A stretch of 64,000 nt of DNA, taken from the NCBI GenBank assembly GCA_030789695.1, contig CM061140.1:173810319-173874318 (forward strand), in the 5' to 3' direction. Below are positions 22,985 to 34,234 of this stretch, in pieces. The number at the start of each line of letters is the position of its first letter. Within the stretch, counting starts at the first letter, position 1. The stretch comes from Scilla litardierei (taxonomy: Eukaryota; Streptophyta; Magnoliopsida; Asparagales; Asparagaceae). The position numbers and the translations under genes were made by a program. The notes under the pieces are model-generated. The model had not been told where the DNA came from, did not search any database, and worked only from the letters and a program-made list of their open reading frames with translations.

Positions 22985-24131
22985 GTTGGCTACTAGTGCA
23001 ATCCAATGTGGTTGGGCTCACACAACATTCAACATCCAACTGACTACAGCCCTCCTCTCACACTTCCAACCTACCCCCCTCCAAATTGGTGTGGTTTCAA
23101 ATTCTCACACCCACCCTTGCCATGTCCTTGCATCATTTCTAGCTAAAGCACCAAAAAAGCATGGCAATGCTTTCAACCATTTTCCAAGTGAATGCAACAA
23201 AGAAATGATGGGTGGGGGTTTGACAAGTACCCCTAAACTTTGCTCTTCTTCCCAATTTTATATTGCTGCAACCATTTACCTTTGTTTATGCCTACATCCT
23301 ATCCTATTTTATAGGAAATTATGAGATGAGACCATCCATATGAACAACAGTGAGATTGACCCTTTTATTACGAGAACTACTATATACACCGAAAAACCGG
23401 TGTATCGATGTGACTTTTTTCCAAATTTGGAAAAATCGTTCGCTTTCTTTACTTTTTGTGTGTGGAAAAGTGTCATCTTCATACACCGAGTAGGGAGGTA
23501 TATATACTCCTTCCCTTTGTTATTGTCATCATTAACAAACAAGCTGAAGGAAAAAACAAATTAAGGGAAAGCAAGGAGAGATGCATGCCTCACTCTCTTG
23601 TCGCTGCTGCTATCATCATCAACATCACCATGCTCTTCTCAATCCCCACACACACACACCCACCCACCTCGCACATTGATGCTGCCTTTGCCCTGCTTCA
23701 CGCATGCATCCCCACTTGGGTCTGCTCACCCACCCACCCACCCCTCTAATTTGTGCCGGCCAGTTGCGTGCATGCGAGAATGCCGCAACGGGTGCGCAGG
23801 ATACGGCTCTCGCCTTTGGATTTTGTTTTAAAATTACATTAGGATAGTGTTGATCCAGGGTTAGTTTATTCATCACATGCCTCGGCTCCTCCTAATTGCT
23901 TTTGTAGTTGTTGGTGGAGGCGTTTTGTGGGACTGGGGGGAATCTCGTGATCTCTCCCATCTTAATCTTTTTGTTATTTTGGGATTTTGATGAAAAGATC
24001 CTCTCTCTCTCTCTCTCTCTCTGAAAAGATCCTCCTCTCTCTCTCTCTCTCTCTGCCCTTGGCTGGTGTGCAGCTTGTTTTGATGGCCCTGGCCAAAGCC
24101 GTGTCCTTGTGAAGAGAGAGGCAACACTTGT
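22985..24131. other. Intergenic DNA with simple repeats
   Basis: No gene recognised. There are ACAC/CCCACC-rich stretches at 23648-23670 and 23730-23745, and two CT microsatellites at 24001-24020 and 24030-24052. Confidence 0.45.
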
Positions 24132-24510
24132 TCGACTGTACAAATGAGGGCTTTGATGATATGCATGTCATGCTAGGACAACCCCACTATGACCAACCAT
24201 TGGCCTCAGTGCCAACTTGGCAAGGTTGGGCCCCCTTGGGGGTGGGAGGGAGAGTAGTCTTTGCTTTGGAGAGTTGGGCTTAATGCCCCAGAATTCCCAT
24301 GAACTACAACCCTATCATTGGTACTGTTGCACTTTGCTCTCCTATGTTCTTTTTGCAATTTAGCCCCAGATTTTCCCATTTTACTTCTCGACGATTCACA
24401 CACACAGGCACATTCATGCTTCTATCTCCTTCTTGGTTTCGCGACTGCACCGTATCCTTTCCGTGGTGGTTTTTTTGACGCCGTATGCTGTGTGCAAGTG
24501 TTATTTCTAG
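24132..24510 (+). mobile_element. Helitron-like unit A
   Basis: Ends TTATTTCTAG (CTAG at 24507-24510) followed by T. It aligns with unit B next to it and with the copy at 31770-32073 through shared blocks: GTTGCACTTTGCTC, TGCAATTTAGCCCC, ACAC-rich text, a GCACC(A/G)(C/T)ATCC word, a T-rich run and TATTTCTAGTCTATT. The 5' boundary near 24132 (TCGACTGTACAAATGAGG) is inferred by alignment. No RepHel helicase is encoded. Confidence 0.5.
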
Positions 24511-24944
24511 TCTATTATGCATTTGATAGGTTTGATTTAATGCTTGTCCTATTAGGACTAACCCAATATGACAAGCCATTGGCCTAGTTTGTGCCACCTA
24601 GGTAGGGTGGGGCCCCTTGGGGTGGGTGAGAGACTGGGTTGCTTTGGGTTATGTCGTTGGAGAGTTGGGTTTAATAACCCCCCAATTCCTCTTATATGTA
24701 ACCTTGCGATTGACTTTTTACTAACCAAAATGCACATCCTCATCCACATATTTACGGGTTCGCCATTGGGATTGTTGCACTTTGCTCACCGAAGGTTTTT
24801 TTTTTGTGCAATTTAGCCCCTGATTTCCCACTATTATCTCCTAACGATGCCCACACACCCACACTTCTCGCTCCTCGGTTTCATGCGTGCACCACATCCT
24901 TTTTGTGGGGGTTTTTTGGTGCAGTGCACTATGGTTATTTCTAG
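24511..24944 (+). mobile_element. Helitron-like unit B, head-to-tail with unit A
   Basis: Begins TCTATTATGC directly after the CTAG of unit A and itself ends GGTTATTTCTAG (24941-24944), again followed by TCTATT. The start TC, the CTAG end with a short palindrome (AGTGCACT) before it, and the gapless junctions suggest a tandem rolling-circle product. Non-coding. Confidence 0.5.
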
Positions 24945-25916
24945 TCTATTCTATAAAAAAGAGATTTACAAAGGTGTCACTGTCCTAATAGGACAAACCC
25001 AGTTTGCCGGGTTTGTCCTATGTGGCGGTTAGAGAGGTATGCCATCTCATCTTCCCACAAGGGTTGTGAGGGTGTGGGTGCACTTTGGGATGGAATTTTT
25101 TTGTGGTGCCCAAACAAAAGCCACCCCTTCTTCCATAATTGCATTATTGCCATCCCTTTTTATGACTTTGATAGATGTTGATGATGATCGAGGTGTCGCC
25201 TTTCACGAGCGCTCTAACCTTTGCATGGTTTACACACACAACAAGGTTTCCTAGCATACAAATGTAAACATATTGGCCGAGTCGGATCAATTCACATCGA
25301 TCCATAAGGGCTTGTTCTTTTGTCCAAAAGTTAGGTAAAAATTTGGCAGGTGGCACTATTCATCCACTTTTTAGTGGATTCCTACAACACTTTCTCAAAG
25401 TGTGCTCGTTTACGTTGTTGGTGAATTGGGAAATTAGGGTGACGTGGCGGCTGAAAATGGGATTCTTTGAGGGGGCTTTGGAGTTGGAATTTTTAGCTCG
25501 GATTACACCAGAATCCCTAAGGAGGTGGGGCCCTTAAGGTGTGTGGTCTGGTCACCTCAGGTAAGAATATTTGGGTTTTTTTTGGAAAAGCAAATGTTAA
25601 AAAATAACTCAAAACTAAAGAAATTTCAGAGGTAACCTTACCTAGGATCACTACACCCCAAAATCCAACTTTTTTCATCTAAAAGAACACATTACAGGGA
25701 GTGGGACCCACCTCAACTTTCCAACTCCACAATTCAACCACACTTTCCAACAAAAAAAGAACACACTACACCAAATTTCTCTCTCATCAGATTCCACACT
25801 TCTCAACTTTCCCAATTTATACTTTCCTACAAAAGAACAGGCCCTAAACCTTGACACATACTTCACCCATAAAATCAACATTTCACCCATGAAATCAACA
25901 TGTCAATGCTAGATAC
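24945..25916. other. Start of a third unit, then unassigned DNA
   Basis: Position 24945 begins TCTATTCTAT and shares the GTCCTAATAGGACAA motif with unit B, so a third, diverged Helitron-like unit starts here. I cannot find its end. From about 25300 on nothing is recognised. Confidence 0.35.
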
Positions 25917-26641
25917 TAGGGGTGGCAATTCGGGCCGGCCCGGTCTTATCGGGCCGGGCCAGGCCGGTCCGGTTTTCTTAAAGGACTGGGCTAGTCCGGC
26001 CCGATAAGACTTCGGGGCATTCCGGAGAGGCCTGGGCACGGTCCGATAAAAATTCGGGCCGCCCGGCCCGGTCCGATAAGGTTGAATGAATTATGTTTTG
26101 TGACAATATTTTATCATATTATTAAACACAAACTTGTCGTATATGCTTAAAGATGCATCAAAATGGAGCACGAAAGAAGAGGATTAAGTGGGTTGCATAA
26201 GGTGATGTGTCCTACATTGTTTTCATTTATTTGGCAAGATGAACTAACATGTTTGGTGGTTCTTTGTCTCTTCTCGGAAACTGAGATCGACCCCCAAGAT
26301 CCGAAGACATCAAAGTTGGCGCTGGCGGGAAGTTGTTAAAATTTATGATATTTGGACCTTGATCTAATAAGATTCATGACATTGGACTTAACACCATAAA
26401 TGAATGCACATTACTGAAATCTGCTTTAGATCAATGTGTGGTCAAATTGAAGTGGGGCGATCAAATGCTTTTCGTGTCGTGCCGTGCCGCCCATGGGCTG
26501 AAAAGCTTGGCCTGGGTCCGGCCCGAAAATGAACCGGGCTGGGCCGGCCCGGTCCGATAAGGATTTCGGGCCAAAATTGTTGGCCCAAGCACGGTCTTAT
26601 CATGCCGGGCTATCGTGCCGGGCCGAAAATTGCCACCCCTA
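25917..26641. mobile_element. Non-autonomous hAT element with GGCCGG arrays, 725 bp
   Basis: Ends TAGGGGTGGCAATTCGGG and, inverted, TAGGGGTGGCAATTTTCGG, flanked by an exact 8-bp duplication CTAGATAC (25909-25916 and 26642-26649). Both arms are rich in GGGCCGGCCCGGTC-type words, with an AT-rich centre. It shares its terminus with the element at 22499 but has a different internal motif. Confidence 0.95.
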
Positions 26642-26820
26642 CTAGATACGAAGTTAAATGCTTGCATGATCAACCAACTTTAATTGGGCTAAATCCAACT
26701 TTAATTGGCTTATATCTAAAAGATCAAAATTTAAAATTAATTGTAGATAAGTTAGACTATTTATACAAATATCTTTTGAAACAAAAAATAACATGTAAAC
26801 AACTTCAAGATATATATGTA

Positions 26821-26850
26821 CTAGAAATAACCCGTGCACGAAATGTATGT
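26821..26850 (-). mobile_element. Possible decayed Helitron 3' end
   Basis: The - strand reads GTGCACGGGTTATTTCTAG followed by T. The end word ATTTCTAG is the same as in the other Helitron-like copies, but the 5' half of the hairpin is not preserved. Confidence 0.3.
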
Positions 26851-27289
26851 CACAAACTTAGCATGCAGGACCCATACAGGTGTTTCGGTGGATGCAAAAT
26901 CGGGTGGAAGGAAAAGTGTGGGTATTGTTTTGAGGTTTTTGGGTTTTTTTAATTGACAGTGGTCTTTTGGGTTTTTTGTTTGTTGGTGTTTTTTGGGGTT
27001 TTGAGGGGTTGAAGTGACATGAAACAAATGTCACATCACTCCCACCCCAATTATATAAAGGATATTTTAATGTTTTAAAATTTCCAACTATTTAATAAGT
27101 AAAAGAGTAAAAATGCATATAAACACCAAGTACAAAAAGAACCATAACAAATTTTAAAAAATAGATGTATAACTTGCTAATTTTTGAATGGCACAAAGTA
27201 ACAAGATAACATGGGCAAGTCTTCTCATAAACCGATTAATACCGCAGATGGCAAAATATTATATTTGTAAATTAGTTTTGGAGGGATGT

Positions 27290-27454
27290 GCCAGGCCCGA
27301 GCTGTAGTGCAATGCCTGGGCGACGCTTAAGGGCCCCAGCAACAAGCTACTGTGGATAGGCCCTCCCCTAAAAAAATTAATTTAATATCCTAGTGGGCCA
27401 ATGGCCCACGTATCAGATATTAAACGGATAAGAACAGATACTACACTTGATCTT
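27290..27454 (-). pseudogene. U2 snRNA pseudogene, 5'-truncated
   Basis: U2 is the spliceosomal RNA that pairs with the intron branch site. Reading right to left, the sequence has AAGATCAAGTGTAGTATCTG (branch-site recognition), TTAATATCTGAT, the GTGGGCCATTGGCCCAC stem-loop, an Sm-like AATTTTTTTAG, and the 3' stem-loops ending near CGGGCCTGGC. Plant U2 is about 196 nt. Here homology stops abruptly at AAGATC, and the first 20-odd nucleotides are replaced by unrelated DNA. I see neither an upstream sequence element nor a TATA box upstream. It is therefore probably a dead copy. Confidence 0.9.
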
Positions 27455-30400
27455 GGTGGCGGCAACGATGGCACTATTGCAGGCTAGTGACAGCAAATTA
27501 AATTTTGATTGAAAAATTTAGACAGAGTCCAAAAATATTTTGGCTGAAGAAGAAATGAACCCCCGTCAAGATTAGTTTAAAGGAACATCCACAGATAACA
27601 ATTGAATCAAATATTGACCAGGCATAATAATATTCTAAACAAATCAATATATAATACTGATCATTGATATCAAAGGTTCTGATACAATGTAAAAATATGT
27701 TATTGTTTAATCATCCGGTTAGTTTAGATCTAATAAAACCCTCGCATAGAGCATTAGATCTTGAACATGGAGCAAAAGCGATAAAAGATATCTCGATGAA
27801 TTAGTCACAAGATCGTCTTGATTAGCAATAGCATGTATACATACACACACACATATTGGGTCCAAACCCGCGCCCCTCTAATCGTGGTTTGTGTCGGGTG
27901 TGGGTCGGGTCCAGCCGAACCCATACCCCAAACAAAATTGACTCTGTACATTTCTGCAGGAAGTTTGGCATGCAATCTCAGTACATCTGGGGCATTGTCT
28001 CTTCTCCAGAGATGCTATGAAGTTACTGAATGTTTTGATGCATTTGGTAGAGATTAAAGAATGGCAAAGGTGAGCTAATCCTGACATCCTTTCAAATTTC
28101 AAGACAACTATTTAATCAAAACTTGTTGATTGAAAGTGATTAGGATGATCACATCACACCCAAAACAAACAAACACACACACACACATACATACAAAAGC
28201 AAAGAAACCCCACAACTAAGAAAGCACAAGCCCTGCATCATGCCAACAACCTTTTAATTTGTTCAGCAACTCATTGAACAACCAAAGCTTCTTGTCTTAT
28301 TTCTCCTTTTGAATAATGAAATCATGCTAATAAGATTGGTGGGAATTGACAGCTAACAATATAGTAAGGTTTCATATAGCTTTAGACCTTGTAAACAACG
28401 TTGAAGCCAGTGAGAAGCTAGGCATATTTTTAGGTCAATGTGTTTCCCTCTCACAGCTGAACTTATTCATCCTTGTCTGATGTTAATCATCTTTGGAAAT
28501 GATGTATTCAACACTTGATATGATGGACACCCAACTGCGACTCCATCAGATTTCTTTTGTGGTAAATTTTTTATAAGAAATTTCTTCAGATGTAATTTAA
28601 AGGACAAGGTAGATAGACGGCAATCAAATATTTTACAAGCGTGCCTTGTTTTTGAAGAAAAAAGTGAAACATAGCCATCTTGTTTCATTAATAATATTTT
28701 ATGTTAGTCTATGGAAGTCACAAAGCATTCTCAAAATTTCTAAAACATCCATATCATCGAGAAGCAAGGGCAAATTAAAGAAAAAAGAAAAGTCTAATAT
28801 AGACTACAACAAGCATTCGTAGAGGTATCAAACATCATGGATGTCAACTCTCTAGTGAATTGTATCACAACGCTAATCCTTAAGAAATTTCGATCGTCGT
28901 CGTTTTCAAAGCTTCTAAATAGTTTATCATTCACACCATCCTATAATGATTATAAAATTTATAGTAGATGAATTCTTTTATATTGCCTTTTTGTGGGGGG
29001 TTTTTTGGAGTGCAAGCAATATCCTTCTATCATGCTCACCTTTCTGATTTAGCACCTCCTCCCTTTAATTGCTAATTATCTGCGTTAAATGTGTAATTAA
29101 CTAGCTGGAGCTAGTTGGCAACATGTTAAACTATGATAAAAAGCAGGAGTAATCTTAGCTTCAAGACCTGAAGATTACCCATGAAAAGAGAAATTTTCTC
29201 TTTCAATGAAAAAGAGGAGGATGGGTGCGCACTCAACAAAACACTGAGAAGGATTCATGATAGAGCTTCAATGCCTCTTGTTAGGGGCCTAATTTCTCAT
29301 TAAAGAGCAAAATAATTCAAGGAATCTCCATGATTGCTTCCAACAGTCCCAGTTGTGCTCATGTTCATTTGATGACACCAAGTGGCCATTTCTTGCAACT
29401 GTGATGTGTATTTATCTATAGGAGGATAGGAATATAACAACACATGTATTGATCTTGATGAAGAAGCATACACTGAATAAAGTGGCACAAAGTGGCTATT
29501 GAGCTAATTCATGCAAAGCTTTCAAGAATTTGATGTGGGGGAAGTGAGCAGGGCATTCTTAGCTTGGATAATGATAGTTGGACCCAGAGTCGCCAACCCC
29601 GACACCGTGATTGGTGGAGAGGAATTTGAAAAGGTAAAACAAAGTGAAAAGGATGCAAATTGTATGGTCCTCCTACGGATTTTCGATCAGGATCAAGCTA
29701 TGTGATTAAGTGTTTTTAAAATTGTGAAGAGGGTTGAAGAATAAAGCAAGCACATGAAGAAACACCCCCCACCAAGCAAAAATTGATTGCTATAAAAGGT
29801 GGTGTTGGAGTTTGAAAGATGAAAATTCTTTCTTTTCTCCCCCAATGACTTCCCCCCTTGTAGCACCAACTTTGGGAATCATTGTTGAGTGCACCACCAA
29901 CTTCAAAGAGGTTGATTGCTGAGTAGCTTTAGTGTGCATGAAAGCACCAAGGGAGGTGATGAAGGAAAGGAAAAGGGAGGAGGGAGGGGTGCGTCATTGA
30001 GAAAGAAATCTATGAGGTGGATAAAAGACATGAGATTTCCTGGTGATCAGGGAGATTTGAACTGCACATTGAAAAAGTTGAGAGATTGGAAACAGTGGAA
30101 ATGATGTTTTTGTGCTAGGCTTGATGCCTTTTTTAAAAGCACCTTGAGTTGCCTCCCCTTGAATTCCAAACTTGGGAGCCTCAAATAGTATGGTCTACTT
30201 TCACTGACCTGAGTGGTGCTTGGACTTGAACCAAACATGGTACTCAATTACTGATGGCTGGTAGATTTTTGCTTTCTTTTTTTCTAAGACATGATGTTTG
30301 GTTTCATACATAGACTTAAAGGAGACTCAAAGGCTCCCTATAAGAGCGAACCATGTGGTACAATATAAATTTTTGTAAATATAGGCAAACAACATATTAC

Positions 30401-30627
30401 TCGTCTCCTAACAATTCAATCTACAATTAACTTACAAAGTTAGCACGTCATACACAACTTGAAACTCTTAAGAAACTAAGTAGAAACGGTACACATCTAC
30501 TCAAGGAGACTACTGATGTAACCTTGTAAGCTTGAAAAGATGCTAACCTGCATCAATATCAGACTGGCGAAAAGATCTGATCTTCATTGGCAAGTAGCTC
30601 TTTGTTAATCGTTATCGCCATCAAGGG
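27455..30627. other. Intergenic DNA, no gene recognised
   Basis: About 3.2 kb, AT-rich, with short CA runs at 27841-27852 and 28170-28190. A TATAAAAGG word at 29793 precedes a CT-rich stretch and short + frames (29916-30104), but no convincing coding region or splice structure follows. Several - strand frames (28467-28688) are unassigned. Confidence 0.4.
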
Positions 30628-31311
30628 TCACAATTCTGCTAACCGACCAACAGATGAAAGCTCCGCGCTGATGATGTTAGTAATAGCTTCCTGATCCATA
30701 TGAACAACAGCACACATCTTCGGTAGGTCATAGACGGATAAATCATTTACCGTATCTGGCTCTTTTTCCGACCCCAAGGGTTCCTCACTAGATGGATCAA
30801 CCTCCTCAATTTCGGAATGATTTAAGAGCTGACGCTTCAGCTCCAGACACGATTTTAGATCATCCTCGGTCCGAGTCTTACTCAGTTTGTCAACAAGCTC
30901 GCTAAATGCGGCGGTCCTGTCCGCCCGCCACTCTCCTCCTTTCTTCAGTTTTTTAAGCACCTTGCAAGCATCCGGTTCATCAGCATAGGGTGAGACCTCA
31001 TCACCAACAAAATCACTCTCCTGCAACTTCCTTAACAGTTCGCCAACAAGTTCCTTTATTCCCTCCCTACAGCAATCGGCTTTCTCAGAATTTGACCGAA
31101 GCTTCACTTTCACCAATGCCACCAACTTCCAAAACTTATCCTCTTCCGGGTCATTCGAACCATCCGATATAATCTCTTCGGTGGAGAATGCTTCCTCCAG
31201 TAAACTGACATTCCACATATACCTATCAAATGCTTCGTTCTCTGCTTCAATGTTTCCTTCAATGTGCTCATTCAAGTTTGAAAACCTCCACTTGTTTATA
31301 TTTACGGCATC
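30628..31311 (-). CDS. Hypothetical protein, probable terminal exon (about 227 codons)
   Basis: Longest open frame in the window outside transposons. The frame has no ATG at its upstream end, but a strong acceptor, TTTGTTTGCCCATCCAG, ends at 31312, so the frame is best read as a last exon starting at GAT (31311). Without splicing, translation could start only at the ATG at 31218-31216 (about 196 aa). The product is highly charged and helical, with acidic patches (NDPEEDKFWK, EEVDPSSEEP), many K/E-rich stretches and no membrane segment or zinc ligands. I do not recognise the family. Upstream exons were not found, so it may be a real gene whose first part is diverged, or a captured or retroposed gene fragment. 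Confidence 0.45.
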   Translation of the reverse strand, partial: DAVNINKWRFSNLNEHIEGNIEAENEAFDRYMWNVSLLEEAFSTEEIISDGSNDPEEDKFWKLVALVKVKLRSNSEKADCCREGIKELVGELLRKLQESDFVGDEVSPYADEPDACKVLKKLKKGGEWRADRTAAFSELVDKLSKTRTEDDLKSCLELKRQLLNHSEIEEVDPSSEEPLGSEKEPDTVNDLSVYDLPKMCAVVHMDQEAITNIISAELSSVGRLAEL

Positions 31312-31341
31312 CTGGATGGGCAAATGAACAAATAAAGCCTT

Positions 31342-31769
31342 TGGAAAGCAAATGTGTCAACCAGTAACGCTAGAAGTACAAAAGAACGAACAAGAATAAC
31401 TATAAAATTTGATAAAGAACACAGAATGGGATGCTACAATTTAAGTACTTATAATATTACAGCATAACTTCAAGAGAAGCACCAAACCGTAACATTATCA
31501 TTAAATATTAAAATAAAGAACTGTAAATCACAGATTCTGGAAAGTATTTAAGAATGTTATGTAGCTTATAATGTGAGGCCAATGTAAAAGAGATCGAAAA
31601 ACGAGTTAGCAAATGATATTATTAGAAAGAACGACAGAATATTTAGGTGAACCCAATATTCTGTTTAGAGTTTTAGAACATTTAGGTCAAAAAAAAGCGA
31701 ATGGTAGAGTTTTGAAGGCAATATATAAGGCTTACCATCGTATGTCATATGACACATATTATTCTTATA
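31342..31769. other. Unassigned DNA next to the hypothetical exon
   Basis: AT-rich. The + strand is open for 74 codons from 31613, and no family is recognised. The upstream exons of the - strand hypothetical gene would be expected here or further right, but none is evident. Confidence 0.3.
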
Positions 31770-32073
31770 TCTATTATACAATTGAAGGCTTTTGTCCTAT
31801 TATACAATTGAAGGCTTTTGTCCCAATCACAAGTTGACTGGGACAAATGATTGGCCATGTGTGTGCCACCTCACATCTCGATGGGGCCCCCAAAAGTCAC
31901 CCACAAAAAAAAACCCAAAAGTGCACCCATATTCAAATAACTTTTTCCTTTTACCCCCAAAGATACCAACACACATCCACAGTTCTCACTCCTTTTCGAT
32001 TGCGCGTGTACACCACATCCTGTTCGTGTGGGTTTTTTTTGCACTGTGCACTGTGTGCACAGTTTATTTCTAG
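31770..32073 (+). mobile_element. Helitron-like unit C
   Basis: Starts TCTATTATACAATTGAAGG and ends AGTTTATTTCTAG (CTAG 32070-32073), with a hairpin TGTGCAC-TGT-GTGCACA just before the end. The next bases are again TCTATTATACAATTGAGGG, i.e. a second 5' end directly after the 3' end. It aligns with units A and B at 24132-24944. The first about 30 bp are themselves duplicated (31770-31825). Non-coding. Confidence 0.55.
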
Positions 32074-33698
32074 TCTATTATACAATTGAGGGATGTTTGT
32101 AATGTGTTTGATGACTAGGACAAAGGGTTGGTAGAAAGGCAGCTGGTATTTAATCTTGAGGAATCAAGCTAATATTTATTCTTGAGGAATCAATGATTAG
32201 GACGAGAGTTTGTGAAAATTTTAGGAGAAATCCTAAATTTTTTTGGGAAGACTAAATCTAAAGGGAATGAAATTTTTGGATCAAAAATTTCAAATTTTGG
32301 GATCAAAATTTTCAAATTTTGCAAAAACTAAATTTGGATGGAATCAAATTTTGGGAGAATCAAATTTTTTGGAGAAACTAAATTCTCTATGGGACTAAAT
32401 TTTAATTTAAAATTTTTGAGGTAACTAAATCTGAAGTAAACTAAAGTTTGGGAGAAATTAAAATTTTAAATTTTGTTGGAAACTAAATCTGTGGGACCTA
32501 AAATTTGAGGAAATTAAAATATTTGGATGAACTAAATCCTCTTGGGGTAACTAAATTTTAATTTGACTGTAACTAAGTTCTACTCATAAAAAATCTTTAA
32601 ATTTGCAATGGGTGGATGAACGAGTAAACCCTCTTGGATTCATCCGATATTCGGAGTTTTGTGATTTTAGAATATGTAGATCAAAATGAATGGTTCTAAT
32701 CCTTAAAAATAATAAAAGGTGAATTTTTGGAGACGTATGAAGCTTTATCCCATGTCATATGATAAATGTTATTCTATGTGTGTGTGTTAATAGATATGTG
32801 CTGTCAGCATGGGAAATTTCCTGTGTGGAAGGCACAAAAAACCTATTAAACCAAATTTTTATCAAATTTTTTATTTAAGATTGTTGTACACATTCTAAAA
32901 CCTTAAAATCCCAAATATACGTAAACTCTATGGGGTTTGACTTTCGATCTACTCGTTACAAAAAATTCTATTGTTCTGAAACAGTTGATTCTGTAACAAT
33001 TGGATCGAGTATTAACTAGTATTGGATTTACTTGATTTTTGGTACGGTGATCATCTATGGCGTGTTATCCAAGAAAAAATTTAAAAAATAAACAAATATG
33101 ATGTGTATGTGCGTCAACACGGGAAATTTTCTTATGTTGTCAGCACATATACATTATTATGAGATATATATATTATGATATATATATATGATACCATATA
33201 TATATATATGACGATATTATATAAGTGTTGTCAACGTATGATTTTCTATGTTGACAATACGAAAAACCACATCTCCTTATTTTTTAAAATTTTTTATATG
33301 ATTTGATGCACACATTCTAAACCTTAAAACCCCAAATATGGGTGAGCCTTGAGTGAATTTGACCCTTCGATCTACTCTTTAGGAAAAGTTCTATTGTTTT
33401 AAAACTGCTAAACCTGCAACGATCGGACTGAGTGTCAAAAACATTGGATTCACTTGATTTTTGGTATGGTGATCATTCATGGTGTAAACATCAATCTCAA
33501 ATTTTTTAAAAAAATTAAGAAAATACTCAAAATGGTTGACACTATATATATGAAAATATGACATCTGAGGTTAAGCCATATACTCACCTCGAAAAATCAA
33601 TCGTGCCATTATTTTTTGGATGATCCAAATCATTCATTTTGATCTTAATACTCTACAACTTCAAAACCCTAAATATTAGGTAAACCTAAGGGATTTAG
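32074..33698. repeat. Degenerate repeats and simple sequence
   Basis: 32215-32590 is an array of AACTAAATTTT-type words, the same family as 6400-6660 but on the opposite strand. A block at about 32870-33080 recurs diverged at about 33290-33490, sharing TCGATCTACTC and ACTTGATTTTTGGTA. TA-rich simple sequence occupies 33165-33220. No gene. Confidence 0.5.
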
Positions 33699-34208
33699 TG
33701 ATACGGGTGGAGGTGCGACGAACATGGACGGTGCTACGAATGCGGACGGTGCTACAAACATGGACGTGATCTCATTTGAAAATGATTTAATGCGAGAATC
33801 GTGTCATTTAAGGGGAGTATAATATTATGACTTTATTTGGCAATATTTTAAATAGGGGGTGATTTAGTCCTTTTAACTAATTACCTAATTAGTAAGAGGA
33901 TTATTATAAATAACATAGGAGAGGAGATGTGGATGATATGTCGAATATGATGAAGAAGATTCCTTCTAGGAGCGAACCTTAGTTCATGGAGATTTAGGCT
34001 TTAGTCTTGAAGTTAAAACTAGGAGAGCGGCCTCCTCTCGAATTCTGGCCAAATTTATCTCTTGTATTTCAGTTTTTATTAATAAAAATCCTTCTTTTCC
34101 CCCAAATCCCCCTCTTTTCACCCACAAAAATCCCACATTTCCCACAAAAATCCCATCTTCCACCATAAAAATCTCTCTTTTATTCCAAAACCCTAGTGGA
34201 TCGCATCA
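33699..34208 (+). repeat. 5' LTR
   Basis: 510 bp, TG...CA. The start contains two or three copies of an approximately 21-bp unit around GGACGGTGCTACGAATG. The homologous unit count and sequence differ in the 3' copy at 35127-35322, showing slippage within the LTR. Confidence 0.75.
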
Positions 34209-34211
34209 AAT

Positions 34212-34223
34212 TGGTATCAGAGC
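34212..34223 (+). promoter_or_regulatory. Primer-binding site, tRNA-iMet
   Basis: TGGTATCAGAGC, three bases after the LTR end, an exact match to the standard plant initiator-Met primer site. Confidence 0.9.
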
Positions 34224-34234
34224 GCGTTCGATTC

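Noticed and set aside
29793..30104. TATAAAAGG followed by short + strand frames, a possible small gene
   Set aside because: No conserved protein, no good start context and no splice structure; a TATA word alone is weak evidence.
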